From the NCBI GenBank assembly GCA_034509495.1, contig CM067507.1, positions 10,650,997 through 10,714,996 on the forward strand: a stretch of 64,000 nt of DNA, given 5' to 3'. The position numbers and the translations under genes are program-made. This stretch comes from Acestrorhynchus altus (lineage: Eukaryota; Chordata; Actinopteri; Characiformes; Acestrorhynchidae). The notes under the pieces were generated by a model. It saw only the letters and a list, made by a program, of their open reading frames with translations. It was not told where the DNA came from and ran no database searches. Positions 12,730 to 25,568 of this stretch are shown in pieces; position 1 is the first letter of the stretch, and each line of letters opens with the position of its first letter.

Positions 12730-12779
<50 letters not shown>
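12730..12779 (+). repeat. (GA)n microsatellite
   Basis: Pure GA run of about 50 bases. Confidence 0.96.
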
Positions 12780-12780
<1 letters not shown>

Positions 12781-12781
<1 letters not shown>

Positions 12782-13744
12782 CTATTAGAAGCCACTCTAG
12801 GACAAGAGACTGTGCATGATGCAAGGCTGGTGGCTCTGTCTGAAATCCCTCTCTGGCCAGGTTGGATGGTGGGTTCTTGGTGGTAAGAAACCTTATCCCC
12901 AGCATTGCCACATGTTCTGCTGTGCATTTCACTAGGCCACCACCCTCCACCTTCCACCACTCGAACGCCTAGTCCCTCCTTCTCCGGCCGTGATTCACTC
13001 GTTCTTCCTCCGGATCGTGCTATTATTCCAAACTTGTTGTGCTGCCAGTGTCCCCGAAGGCAAACGAGCATCAATCATTACTAATCCTCCTCTCTGTAGA
13101 ATGAAGATAAATAGCACCCCCCTCCCCCACACCCCTTACTGTATATAAAACATGCAAAATGAAGTGAGGTGTCTAAGGGGCTTTGGCAAAAGCTAGGGAT
13201 AGGAAAGGCCTATTGCATTTATTTTTAAACTAATATGCAAATATATTTCCCCTGCTAGTAGAACATACAGGAGGATGAACGGGCCTACAAAACTGAGCAG
13301 AGCAGTTTTTGCTGCTTTTCCTTTTTTTCTCTTTTTTCCTTGTTCAAGCAAACAAACAGCTGAGCTCAGAGGGAGTATGGATATATCCGGTCCAACAAAA
13401 AAGCGCTTTCCTCTAAGAGGTTCTTCTGCATTTTTCATATTTGAAGGTAAAACAGTGAGGATTTTTTGCTGCTAGTTCTGGGAGAATAATTGATAGGTGA
13501 GAGATGGGTGAAGGAGGAAGTGGGGCACCATTTAATCATTAGGCCTGTTTTTGTTAGGACACTTGTGACCTCCATGGAGGTGTTGAATATTAATAGAGTG
13601 AATTATAAAACTTAGGAGAGCTTTAATGGGCTAGTCCCAGAGACCTGGAGACCTCTTCAAGAGCACAGCTCTCTCTGTATCTCTCTCTGTCTCACTCTTA
13701 CACTTTCTATTTCTCTCACATTCTATCATTCTTTACTCATATAT
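12781..13744. other. No gene seen
   Basis: Mixed sequence with a locally CpG-richer stretch at 12955-13070 but no supported exon. Confidence 0.4.
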
Positions 13745-14155
13745 AGCTCTGGAAAAAAAGAGACCACTCTACATAACTGGGTTCTCTTGTTTTACTGTTT
13801 ACAGTCATGTGTTTTAGTAAAATAAATGTATTTCATTCTATAAAGCTTTGACAACATTTCTCACAAATTCCAAATAAAACACTACCATTTTGGATAGAAA
13901 TGATAACACCAGCTGTGGCCTGGTGGTTAGGGAACCAGCCTTGTGACCGGAAGATTTCCAGGGCATGACTGACGTGCCCTTGAGCAAGGCACTTAACCAG
14001 CTGCTACATGGGTGCCATGGATAGGTCTGCCCACTGCTCTGGGCATGTGTGCTCACTGCCCCCTAGTGTGTGAATTCAGTAGAGTGTATGAGTGTGTATT
14101 ACTGTGTGTGGATGGATTGTTTGCAGAGGACAAATTCCTGTGTGCAAGTACAGTG
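13745..14155 (+). mobile_element. Composite repeat: DNA-element part followed by tRNA-derived SINE
   Basis: The first part (from AGCTCTGGAAAAAAAGAGAC to about 13905) is a repeat whose right half recurs at 46296-46366. A SINE follows directly: TGGCCTGGTGG at 13916-13926 resembles a pol III A box, then TTGAGCAAGGCACTTAACC and the CTGCCCACTGCTC tail. The B box region is degraded (TTTCCAGGGC). The same order of parts occurs at 46296-46520. Confidence 0.7.
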
Positions 14156-15154
14156 GGTCTATGTGCTCCTTACCTTAGAGAAGCTGATTTAAGGAAAAGC
14201 TGTATATCTCTTTGCTCTCCAGTTCTCACTTTTTCTAATATAATCTTTCTTCTTCATTCTTTTTCTCTCACAATCTCATATAGACTCTCTCTTCTTTCTC
14301 TTTCACACTTTAAAACACATCTTCCATATTTTGTAAATATATTACATTTCACAAGGAGCTCCTGTCCACTAGTAGCACTGTTTATGAATCTTCTAAAAAA
14401 ATAATTTAAAGTTCATGCAGAAACTGAAAGAACATAGTGTTAGGCCTGGGTTATGAGTTATAGTTATAGTTTGGTTAATTTTATGGTTAGGTTAAGTTTA
14501 GTTTGAGGTGTGGGTTCAGGTAATGAAATTACACTGGTAGCTTTGTAATATTCCCTGTGTTGAAATTGTTTCATTTCTGGGTTGTGCCTGTAAAATGTGT
14601 ATGACATAGCTTGGGGGGACACAGCCAGTCAAACATATGCATTTGTATCCTGTAGCCATGTTGGTCTTTTAGTAGCATAGGCTGGTTTTGCATGTGATAC
14701 CACACTGGTTTCTCCTCTGGTCTGTTTTTTCTCTCCTGTTTTTGTATCTTTACTGTGTCTTGACTCTATTTTCTGTCCCTGTCTGCTTTACTCACTTGCG
14801 TTCTCTCTTTACCACTTTCTCTGAATTTCTCCATTCTCTCTCTTTTCTTTTCCTGTTTTGTAGTAATTCTTGTTCTCTTGTTATTTACAGCTTTTAGTAG
14901 ACACTCTCGCTCAGTGGGACATACAGTAGTGCTTGTTATCCATATCTATTGAGTCCAGAGATACCAGTTGCATACACTACACTCTATCTGAATGTCAAAA
15001 AGTCACAGTAGCAACCACAAGATTAGTTAGAAAAAGTTCCTACTTGGTTATTCAGACACCCAAGGGAAGTTCAATCCACCACCTCTGCTCCAAGAAATAT
15101 CTAGATCAACCCTGGTCCTGGAGAGTCCTGCAAGTTTCAAGTCCAACTCAAATA
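14156..15154. other. No gene seen
   Basis: Pyrimidine-rich patches at 14210-14300 and 14700-14880, otherwise unremarkable. No exon or repeat family recognised. Confidence 0.4.
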
Positions 15155-15361
15155 TATAGTATATCTGGAAAGTATTCAGTTTTGCACATTTTGTTATGTT
15201 ACAGCCTTATTCCAAAATTGATTCAATTCTCTTTTCCCCTCAAAATTTTACATATGATGACAAAGCATCAAGTAATTTTTTGGAAATTTATAAAAATGTA
15301 TGTAAAATTTTTAGCTTCAAGTCTTTTTGAAACCGATGCTACAAGCTTGCCACACCTGTTC

Positions 15362-15595
15362 CTAGTCTTCTTTGCAGAACCTCTCAAGCTCCTTCATTTT
15401 TAGATATTGCCAGAGATTTTCAGTCGGGTCCAAATCTGGGCTCTCGTTGGGCCATTCAAGGATGTTCAAGTTGTCCCAAAGCCACTCCTTTGTTATCTTG
15501 GCTGTGTGCTTAAGGTCATTATCCTGTTGGAGGATGAACCTTTGTCCCAGTCTGAGGTCCAGCAGGTTATCATCAAGGATGCCTCTGTAGATCAC
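15362..15595 (-). pseudogene. Tc1-like transposase C-terminal fragment
   Basis: 77 codons carrying QQDNDLKHTAK and WPNESPDLDPTENLW. These are the second and third catalytic acidic regions of a Tc1 DDE transposase. The N-terminal DNA-binding and first catalytic region are lost, at least partly, at the LINE insertion. Confidence 0.85.
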
Positions 15596-15737
15596 TGCAT
15601 CTTTCCCTCAACCCTGATTAGTCTCCCAGTTCCTGCTGCAGAAAAAACATCTGCACAGCATGATGCTGCCACCATCATGCTTCACTGTAGGAAAGGTATT
15701 GGCTATGTGATGAGCAGTGCCTGGTTCCCTACAGACA

Positions 15738-16627
15738 TTACATTTACATATACATTTGGAGCATTTAGCAGACACCCTTATCCAGAGTAGCTTACAAATG
15801 TGCTTTGCTGCTCACTCAGATATCCTTAGCTAGTTAGTAGGGGCTAAAATCTGGAGGTTCCTCAAGCTTAGATGCTGCCTAAAACAAATGTCAGATCAGA
15901 GACTAATAAGATTCAGTATAATTATAAACCTCTAAGGAATGCTTGAAAGAGATGGGTCTTCAATGTGTGTTTGGAGACAGCTAGTGACTGAGCTGTTCAG
16001 ACCCCCAGGGGAAATCAACAAATCGAGTTTTGACCATTGCCATTAAGTACAGGGGGCTAGTATTAAAGGTTTTGAATCTCATGCGGGCAGCTACAGCAAG
16101 CCAATGAAGGAACCGCAGCAGAGGATTTACATGACTGAACTTGGGAACATTGAAGATGAGTCATGCCACTGCGTTTTGGATAAGTTGCAAGGGCCTGGTG
16201 GTCCACATAGGACCATCTACAAGGGTGTTGCAGTAGTATAGTCCTGAAATGACAAGAGACTGAACAAACAGAGTGACCTCTCTAGACAGAAAAGGTTGAA
16301 TTCTCCTGATGTTGTGAAAGAGATATCTGCATGACCGAATCAGGCTTGCAACATGAGTGGAAATCAGCAAGCAAGCTGAGATACGGGATTAGACCTGGGT
16401 GTTGGAAGGTGGGAAAGAGAGGATGAGTTGAGAGTCATCAGCATAGAAGTGGTAAGAAAAACTGTGAGAAGATATTACTTTGCCAAGAGAATGAGTCTAG
16501 AGAGAGAAGAGAAGAGGACCAACCACTGAGCCTTGTGGAACACCAGTGGAGAATCTGCTTGGAGCAGATGCGACACCTTGCCATTTTACCTGGTAAGAGC
16601 GCTCCTCCAAGTATGATGTATTTCATC
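15738..16627 (-). mobile_element. LINE fragment nested in the Tc1-like element
   Basis: The + strand begins TTACATTTACATATACATTT then GGAGCATTTAGCAGACAC, a common fish LINE 3' tail in reverse orientation. On the - strand it encodes YADDSQL (about 16430-16450), PQGSVVGPLLFS (about 16500-16535) and, at 16370-16161, SCRYLFHNIRRIQPFL then LVISGLYYCNTL and RPLQLIQNAVA. These are RT palm, thumb and C-terminal motifs. It is broken by stops and truncated at the 5' end. Confidence 0.8.
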
Positions 16628-17240
16628 GCCATGCAGAACTGATTTGTGGAGTGCTGCAGCATTTAGGTTTCCCTGGGGAACTCTCTCCACAGAGCATCTC
16701 TGTCTTGAGATCTGTGTCTCAATACAATCCTGTCTTGGAGGTCTACAGACAGTTGCTTAGATTTCATGGCTTTGTTTATGCTGACATGCACTGTCTACTA
16801 TGGGACCTTATATAAACAAGTGTGCCTTCCCAAATCATGTCCAATCAACTGAATTTACCACAGGTGTTCTCGAATAAAGCTGTAGAATAATCTGAAGGAT
16901 AATCAATGAAAACAAGATTCACCTGAGCAAAATTTTGATTGTTATGGCAATGGCTGTGATTACATGTAATACTGAACATATTAAATTTTTGTGTTTTAAT
17001 AAATTTGCAAAGATTTCAAACAAACTTTTCTCACTTTGTCATTGTGAATTATTCTGTGTAGAATGTTGAGGGACAAATTAATTTAATCCATTTTGGAATA
17101 AGGCTGTAACATGAAATGTGCAAAAAGTGATTTTGCATCTGGTCATCCACAACTACAACAACACTTCTGCTTCTTCTCACTTCTGCTTCTGGTTCTTCTC
17201 TCTAATTTTTGTCGTATCTGTTTTTCCAATTATTATTCTA

Positions 17241-17247
<7 letters not shown>

Positions 17248-17309
<62 letters not shown>
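17248..17309 (+). repeat. (CT)n(CA)n compound microsatellite
   Basis: CT run followed directly by an imperfect CA run. Confidence 0.94.
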
Positions 17310-17801
17310 TTTTCTCCTTGTATGGGTAAACAGTTGAGTTGGGTTTGAGTGTATCAGCTCTGTCTGTAAGCAGAAATTGTGCATTAAATGTGTGGACGAC
17401 TGTGACCATTCATCTAAATCACAGCTTGTTTGAAAAGCTTTGACTTACTGGGCAGCCTGCTTATATACTGCTTGTAAATATTACCCACATCACACACATA
17501 TAATTCCTCCTCTGAGGGGAATAATTAAAGGAAAACAGCTGCAGTGTGAGTATTTCACAACAATAGAGGGTCAGTCTGTAGTTTGTTTAGGAAGTAGAGG
17601 CCACTGCCTGCTGTGTGGAGTTAAAGTGGCCCTCAGCCTCCACTGACCGTCACTCAGAGTTCACAGGAGAACTTAAGCTTGCGGCAGTGAAAGAGAACAG
17701 AAGACAGTGGGTTTCTAATGCTGATGGATGGTTGAGGGAGCTAGATACCAGTGAGGAATTAATCAACGACACATGCACTAGTGCAGGCAGGTGGGCACTC
17801 A

Positions 17802-17832
<31 letters not shown>
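17802..17832 (+). repeat. (CA)n microsatellite
   Basis: Short pure CA run of about 31 bases. Confidence 0.93.
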
Positions 17833-17835
<3 letters not shown>

Positions 17836-18059
17836 CTCTGCTCATAGAGAACAGGAATCTACATTATTCATAAAGCACAGAGCCTGAGTGCAGTGGACAT
17901 ATCTAATCAGCCGCTGGTGGCCAGTGGGTTACAGATATGCTGGTGTGAAGGTAACTCAGTAACCCAGCAGCAGCAAGACTGACCACTGAGTCATATTAAT
18001 CCACAAATTACTTAGGAGGTCATTAAAACCACCGGTGCTGACTTTCAGGGGGAAGCAGC

Positions 18060-18715
18060 ATTAACATAATGCACTCTCTCTGCCTGCTATAACATCTATC
18101 TCTCTGTTCCTCTCCCACCATCTCCTTTCACTCTACATCCAAAAACATCTATCTCCCCTTCATTTTTCTCTCTCGTCCTCTCTCTCTCTTTCTGCCCCTA
18201 AAAACATCTAGCTTTCTCCTCTCTCTTTTTGTCTAATTATGTCTATCTTTCTTTCTTCCCCTCTCTCCTTCTGTGTCTCCCAGCTCTGATAACATTTCAC
18301 TTTTTCCTGTCTTTCTCTGCTCTAGCTATCTTTACCTTCAATGACATCTCTCTCTTGCCTCTCTCCTCCTCCTTCTCTCTCCCCAACTTTAATTATATCC
18401 ATCTCTCTTCCCTCACTCCTTTTCTCCTTTTTCACTCTTCTTATCTCTATTCTTTTTTCTATCTCTTGTTCTGTCTCTCTCTCTCTCTCTTGCTCTCTCT
18501 CTCTCTTGCTCTGTCTCTCTCTCTTGTTCTGTCTGTCTCTATCTCACTCTCTTTTAATTCAATCCTCTCCATCTCTCTCACTCTCTTTACCTTTAAAAAA
18601 TATTTTCTTACCTCTCTCATTCTTTTTTGTGTTTTCTTTCATTCTTTCCTGGCTCTTACTCTATCCTCTGTCTGTGTTTCTCTGTTCATCTTCCCTTGTT
18701 CAGGATGTGTAATGG
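18060..18715 (+). repeat. Long pyrimidine-rich tract
   Basis: About 650 bases in which the + strand is overwhelmingly C and T (irregular TCTCTC with TTTCTT and CCTCTC). The long open frames here are products of composition, not genes. Confidence 0.85.
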
Positions 18716-21644
18716 TAAATACTCTCCACTCCTTTTCTAATTGAATTGCAAATGCTCCTCTATGCTAACGAGCAGTCTTCCACCTGTCCACCTCGTGCTG
18801 CTGGTTGAGGAGATGCTGGAATCCTGCCAGGGTGTAAATACAAAAAAACATCTCCCAAACAGCTTTGGGAAATTCATGGAGATCACCTTGATTACACAAT
18901 TATACAGAATTACATGTTGATAAAAGTATGTTAACACCCCTTCTAATGAGTAGGTTTACATTTAACGTGCCCAGTGTCAGCTAGAGGGGTATAAGACTGA
19001 GATGAGCTGGAATGGAGTTTGTGAACTAGAGCTGATCTTAGCATGTCTGCACCTGACCCCACTGATGTCCTCATTCTCTGGGCTGCATTCACAGCAATGT
19101 TCCTACACCTGTTCTCCCCAGAAAGACTCTGGTAGTTAGTGTTTATCAATCTGCTGAGCTGCTAGAGGTTTCCACACAGTCTATTAATGTTTTCCTGAAG
19201 ATTGTTCTTCTAATTTATTGGTTTGAACCTTTTTGGTGATTTGGTTCAATGCCTTGTTTCAGACAGAGTGGTTGTTTCAAATGTTACTGTTTTCACTTAA
19301 ACTAGACTTGATGTAGTAATCAATGTAACAGGACTTTTAGCTGAATTCAGATGATAATTGAGTGATGAGTTTAGTGGCATTGTGACTCATATCAAGTATT
19401 TTTATTTATTTTTGGCCAGAAAAAGTTCTCTGGAACTTTTGGAACTGTGGCTATAGAGAATTTGTTCACATATTTTCAATTGAAGCAATCTTTAGCTTTA
19501 TTTTATCAATAAATGTTCAGTACATGTTCACAAGTTCCAATACAACACATACTAACTTGATATGTCAAGGACATTTGCAAGTTTGGCTGAAACTGTGTGA
19601 AGGAGGAAAAGAGGCAGAAAGTGAAGAAAACAGCTTTAACATTGTATGGAGAAGTCGAGGACTGGGGTAAGCGGTTTGTTCTTATCAAAACTGCTTCCCT
19701 GACAGGGCTGAGAGATCCTTTAAATAAGTGAAAGGGACTTGGGTTTTCGATTAGTGCCTCACCAGAGCTCTAATCTCACAAGACTCTTCCACTCTCCAAA
19801 TATCTCAGAGTGAGAGCCACAGTGAAGAAGGTATAAAAAAGAGAGAAAGAATGAGAGTGAAGGAAAAAGAAGAAGAAGGAACAGCTGAAGAATAAGAAAG
19901 GAGAGAGTAGACAAGAATTGATGAGAAGGAGAGAGAAGATACACTATCACCGGTGGCTCTCTTAATCACAGCCTAACTCCCAGAGTGAACACTCCAGACC
20001 CCAGACTAATCCTCAAATCTCCACAGGCCTCCGCCTCGCACTTTACTTTTTCACATTCACATTTATGGACAAGAGAGGGAGAGCGAGAGGGAGAGAGGGA
20101 GAAAAAGAGTGTAACTAAGTTTAAATTGTGGCAGAGCTTGACTTTTTTTCCCCCATGGCTCTGGTCTCCTGGTGGAGCGGAAGCCAGTGTGGCTGCTCAG
20201 TGAGATTAGACCAGATTTGCAGATTCTTTCAGCCGTTGTTGGGCTTCTCTCTATAAGTAGGTCCCTCTACGACACAAAAAAGAAGGGGGAAAAAATTCCC
20301 CCTCAAAACCCACAGCCAGCTTAGCGCTCTTTATTTAGCCGATTTTGGTGGCTATTTATGCAAACAAAGGGACAAATCTTCCACTTTGATTACTGGGCCA
20401 TGTCTTTCCTCCTTTGGGATATGTGCTTGTATGTGGGAGTGAGGCACATTGTGGGGTTTGGGGGGTACTTTTCTGTGTATATAAGTGTATGAAAGGTGGT
20501 TTTACGTGTGTTTGTTCTTGTGTGAGTTTGTGATTTAACTCCCCAGGCGACCCAGGCACTAATTTACACCACAGTTGTAGGTGTTCCTTATCCTTCATCT
20601 GCAGTTAAACACAGAGCCTCCACTTTCTTTCGATCTTCTAGTGTCTGAAAACACTTGCATTCATCAGGCTGGATCTGTGTGTGTTTTGGGGTGTTTGTGT
20701 GGGCTGGCTCAGCAGGTCAGTCCCGGTCCCATCCAGCTTTTGCACATTACTTCTTTACAAAGCTACTTGAGTGGAAAATCTGGTAACACTAGAGCTATTC
20801 CACCTGAATGGCATTTCAGGGGCCTTGGCATTAGTGCTTGAGAGACCCCCATAGTGAGATCAGACCTGAATGAAGGTTTAAAGCCTCCCCAGTGTTCAAC
20901 CAGACCAATTTTACTCCACCAGTGAACCTCACTGACACCAACCCCACTCTTTTATCTTAAAGGCAATTGGGCTGTCTTGTTGATGGGCTAGGCACAAATA
21001 CACTCACCGGAATGGGTCCTCTTCATGGAAAGGTGGCATTCCTTCCAATTTAGGGCAAGCTATGCTTTGCTGTATGCCAGTACTGGTTGTCTCTTTAAAT
21101 GTAGCTTTCTTTAACAATAACTTGGATGACTATTGTAGAGCACATGCTTCGCTTTGAATAAATACTACTCTGAATATAACTAATGAAGTACACCACACAC
21201 ACTGCTTGGTATAATAGAAGATTAATGGATAGAGATCCATTCCGTCTGTTTGTGCCTCTAGCACAAACAGGAATCTAGCCAGTCATATCAGCATAAACTA
21301 ATGAATTATAAAATACAGGATCTCTCTTACTCTTGTTCTCTCTCAAGTATGTATAACATGGCATGCATTGGCTAGCTCAAGCTACTGGGTGATTGGATTG
21401 TGTTAAACATGACGGATGATAGAGCAGTTAATAACCATAGGCCTGTTCTCTGCTCTGGCAGCTTAACAAAGCTTAGCCTAACTGAGTTGCGTAGGCAGTG
21501 AGACACTCATTCAAATAAAGCCAAGGGGTAGACAGACAGAGATATTATCAGGGCTGAGTGCACAGTGGCACTGGAGGAAAGAGTAGTGATGCCACTCACA
21601 AAGAACGTTTGTCATTTCTGACACTCAGCAAACAACAAAAAAAA
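18716..21644. other. No gene seen; possible regulatory block near 20351
   Basis: No exon or known repeat. Around 20351-20369 the sequence GCTATTTATGCAAACAAAG stacks MEF2-like, octamer-like and forkhead-like matches in a stretch without repeats. This is suggestive only. Confidence 0.35.
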
Positions 21645-22320
21645 GCTTACAGTTGCATGTGAAAGTTTGGGCACACTTGGTCAATATCTATTACTTTCAG
21701 TAGCTTAGCAAGTAAATAATGACATGATTTCCAAAAGGTTTTAGGTTCAACATTACACAATTCTTTAATATTTTATAAGAATTATTTTTTATTCCATCGA
21801 TTATAGTTGCAAAATAACAAAAAAAGAGTACATATTTGTGCACCCTTACTCTCCCTTTAGCAAGTATCACAGCTTGTTAACACTTTCTGAAGCAGTTAAG
21901 AGTTTTTCAATTCTTGTGTGGGGGATTTTGCCCATTTTTGTTCCAAAAGGCTTCTGGTCATGTGAAACAGTGACATTTTTGATGATATTCAGGTTGGGTA
22001 ACTTTGAGGGCTCTTGATAAAGTTCATTGTGGTGTTTGAGGTATGTTTAGGATAATTTGCTATATAAGTTGTGCTCTTTTTTACAGGTAAAGTGATGTTT
22101 GATTACAGAATTTGCTGTTTTTCATACGGTAACCAGTGAAATATTCCATGCTGGTTCTAATTATGTAGTATTAAACCCTTTCCTTCTCCAAAATACCTTT
22201 GCTTATTGCTGCCAGAAAATGTAGAAAATGAATGTAAACTTCATTAGTACACAGCATTAGGCTTGCTAAGATGTTCCTTTGAAAATAAGAAAAGGTATGA
22301 GTCCAGAGGCTAGTGTGCAA
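21645..22320 (-). mobile_element. Tc1-like transposon relic, second family
   Basis: Begins GTGAAAGTTTGGGCACAC, the terminal motif of a widespread fish Tc1 group. It continues with CTTTCTGAAGCAGTTAAGAG, AAAGGCTTCTGGTCATGTGA and CCAGAATTTGC-like segments that follow the transposase in reverse orientation. No open frame is left and the right half is missing. Confidence 0.7.
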
Positions 22321-23591
22321 AAAAAAAAAAAAACAATATATAGCAATATTTGTATGTTAAAGTCTTGAGCTTAGGCCCCATCATCTACCCAGTTCTTGTA
22401 ACATCTGGATCCTTGCAGATCCTTTTGTATTTGGATGGCAGAGATATTCAAGTGGATCCAAACTGGAGGCAGTATGGAAAAAGGATGCAAAAGAAGAAAC
22501 ATCGGCAACAGAATAGGCATGCAAGTTGTGTTCTGTCACGAATATGAAAATATTTTGCTGTCTCTTTAAAAGCCACCTTCTGTTTTATGGGCATTAATTG
22601 TTTACATTTTCAGAGTGCAGGCTAGCTGTTTAGAGGATTCCATGGCTGATGATTTTTGATGCAGTCTTTATATATTTTTTCAAACAATAGCTCTAAGAAA
22701 CTAATTAAGGCGTGAGACCTTGGTAAAAGTTAACATTGTAATTTATCAGTATATATTTTTTGTGCATGTTTTCTGACTAATACATAACATTTTGTCAGAG
22801 CTACAGAAGGATAAACATATTTGTTGGATCAATGTAAATTATTTTTACCATCTGATGTGCATCCATTAGTATAGCCAGAGGTTTATTTTAGTTGGGCCCT
22901 GGTTACAAGTTCAGGGGGCCTGGTGACTGGTTAGACAACCGTGAATCTATTGTGGGATTTTGGAAATTGTGCATAATTGTTTAGATTGCTGAAAGTGTAC
23001 CATTAATAATGTTGGAAATTCCTACACACTTTTACAAAGATAGTGTTCAGCTAATGTTTGCACTGGTGTGGAATGAGGGATAACTGGCAATTTGTATAAG
23101 ACTTAAAATCTTTTATCAGTTTTAAAAAAATTCAATTGTAGGTGTCCAATCAGGTGCTTCTCATCTAACAGCCTTGAACAGAAAGTGTGACACTAATTCA
23201 GCAAAGAATGTGATGGTTAATGCTATTGAAGTTCTTAAGTTGCTTTTTAAGAAGGAACTCAGCTACTTTGTAGCAGAAAATAAATTTGCTAATTTGCTAT
23301 AAAGTTACTGCGTTCACCAGTAAAGTTACTGAAACTGTTTAATAGTGTTCATTAGGTTGTTAGAGTGGCAAATAGAGTCAGTAAGCCAGACATACTTGAC
23401 CAGGATCCAAAGTGACAGCACTGTAAGCTCTTGCTTGTTTTATGGGCCAGATTGGTCTACACCATCTGCACCACACACTCACCATAGGCAAGTGTTGTTA
23501 GCTGTTGTGGTGACTGTTTATGTGGGCTGTATCTATTTCCTCCCTGTTTAACCCTCAGGGATCTCTCTTGCTGACTCTCTCTCAGTAACTT

Positions 23592-23593
<2 letters not shown>
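22321..23593. other. No gene seen
   Basis: AT-rich; a poly-A run at 22320-22333 and nothing else recognised. Confidence 0.45.

Positions 23594-23665
<72 letters not shown>
23594..23665 (+). repeat. (GT)n microsatellite
   Basis: Pure GT run of about 72 bases. Confidence 0.97.
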
Positions 23666-23666
<1 letters not shown>

Positions 23667-24198
23667 CCTGAGGGACATGAGACAGGGACATTGAGAGACC
23701 TTACAGATGGCAGATGAGCCACTTGGAGCTCCTGACCACCACAAGTGTGGCCAACGACCTCCTTTAGTAGAGTCCCACCCAGCCAAAATTGAGTGGCAGC
23801 CTTAAAGGCCAGTAGTGCATCCACACAGAGCTGCCCATAGCCTGTCCTGCACTTACCCCAAGCATCTCTGATTGTTGGATTTTAAAAGAAATTTCCTGAC
23901 ATAAATCATGAATAAAGCATGAGGCCTGCACATCAATTTTTCACAGTTTTATTTTTTAATGCTGAACAAAAGTCCTCCCATATTCATAATTTAGGTGACA
24001 GTTACCACATTTTAGATTGGACTGTTTCCTTGGAGCCTCTGAAATGTGGCATTTGCTTGATGATGAAAACCACATCCAAAATAGTCTTTACTCATGAGTC
24101 CCTTATTGTAAATGTGAGGAGTGGTGAATTATTAAGAATGTGTCCTAAGGGTGCAGAGAGAAATATGGGCACTGCCATAGAAGGCATTCTGGTGGGAG

Positions 24199-24200
<2 letters not shown>

Positions 24201-24289
<89 letters not shown>
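24201..24289 (+). repeat. (CT)n(TA)n compound microsatellite
   Basis: CT run to 24238, then a TA run to about 24289. The same order of units occurs just after exon 3 at 47754-47821. Confidence 0.95.
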
Positions 24290-24290
<1 letters not shown>

Positions 24291-25242
24291 TTTTATCTAT
24301 CTATCATCTATTTTTCTTACCCATATGAATTAAAGTGTCATTTTATTAAATACGGTTTGGAAAAGTGAGCCTCTTATTTGCTCTTTCATGTCCTCTCCTC
24401 TTCTATTTCTCTGCTATCTCATCTTTCTTACCGTTCCATTCGGGCAGAAACCATCATGCACATCTTTTTGACAAGCACCATTACAAAGAAATTAGCCTCC
24501 CTCAAGAGTGAGTACATCTACATATGTCAAAAAATGCACTTATTCTCTTCTACACATCCCTTTAGGTACATTTAAAAATGCCTAGAGGTCTTTTTTTATA
24601 TGGCGCGCCATCGTTTTTGAATTCAGCTCACATTGCTTGCTTCTTTAAAACTTTGCTTCATGTTTTTTAATGATGCAGAGCATGCAGAGAACTCATTGTG
24701 TCTTTCTGGAGCCCCAGAAGATTTCTAATCTTGTGGAACTTGCGTCATGCTTCACACGCTGAAGTCCATAAAACTTAAAAGGATACATTCACAGTATTTT
24801 CTGTTGAACAGAAGAATTTTCTAGAACAAGAAGGTAGCATCGCTAGGTTTCTCTCATTTCTGTTGAACAGATAGTTGTGCAAGTTACAGTTGTGCAGTTT
24901 GTTTCACCTAGTATCATATCGTTGCCTTATGGGAGTAGATCCTGTCTGTAGTGTGTTAAGCAGTAGAATATAAACAGCATATAAACAACACAGACTCTCT
25001 CATAGGTCAAATTTATATGTAGGGCTGATAAAAACCAATGTGGAAAACATACAGTTTAGGAATCATGAACATTGCGACGGAATCTTGTGCTGAATCAATG
25101 AATTATCCAATGCATGTTCTGTTGCCCCAACCACACACAAATGTACCCCCAGAGCAACAGTAAGTTAACTACTCACTGCACACAGTTGCAGTCTGGAAAT
25201 TATATAAGGCTGATCCAAAAAAGAAACCAATCCATGAAATTT
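24290..25242. other. No gene seen
   Basis: No exon or repeat family recognised. Confidence 0.45.
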
Positions 25243-25247
25243 GTCTA

Positions 25248-25563
25248 TGTAACGACTCTGGACTCACAGGTAGGAGGCGGAAGTACTTGCAGGGTTGTAT
25301 TTATTAACATAGAACTCACGATTGGTAGCAGACATGAAAACACGACACGAGTAACCACATAGTCACACATACAAAGGAGAAGAATGACCCGGACTAACTG
25401 AGACAAAGGAGTTATATACAAACACGATAACGAGACACGGCTGGGACATGATAACGATAGGGCAGGGTTACAGATGGAACACAGCTGGGAATGGGAGGAG
25501 ATATGATGTGCTCAAAAGCACATGGAACAGTAAACAACACAGACAGACCAGCGGGATGTGACA
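25248..25563. mobile_element. Probable solo LTR, 316 bp, with 5-bp target duplication
   Basis: The segment begins TGTAACGACT and ends GATGTGACA, the TG...CA ends of an LTR with imperfect TGT/ACA inversion. It is flanked by identical GTCTA at 25243-25247 and 25564-25568, the 5-bp duplication typical of LTR-element integration. No second LTR or internal region is nearby, so a solo LTR left by recombination is the simplest reading. A short non-autonomous element with the same ends is possible. Confidence 0.65.
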
Positions 25564-25568
25564 GTCTA

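Larger units (their letters stand above)
15155..17130 (-). mobile_element. Tc1-like transposon with a nested LINE insertion
   Basis: The left end (CTGGAAAGTATTCAG, then TTACAGCCTTATTCCAAAAT) and the right end (ATTTTGGAATAAGGCTGTAA at about 17090-17109) are inverted copies. The transposase is on the - strand: the open stretch 15595-15362 shows FILQQDNDLKHTAK, LNILEWPNESPDLDPTENLW and ends ELERFCKED. The catalytic D of QQDND and the final DPTEN region are kept, but the rest is interrupted. The element resumes at about 16628 (GGAGTGCTGCAG, then the leader with ATCATGTCCAATCAACTGAA). Confidence 0.85.

Noticed and set aside
22350..22547. Lys/Arg-rich open frame near a Tc1 relic
   Set aside because: No domain, no splice context and no similarity to any exon of the cadherin gene.
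24601..24614. Palindrome TGGCGCGCCA
   Set aside because: An isolated short palindrome with no repeat or gene context; expected occasionally by chance.
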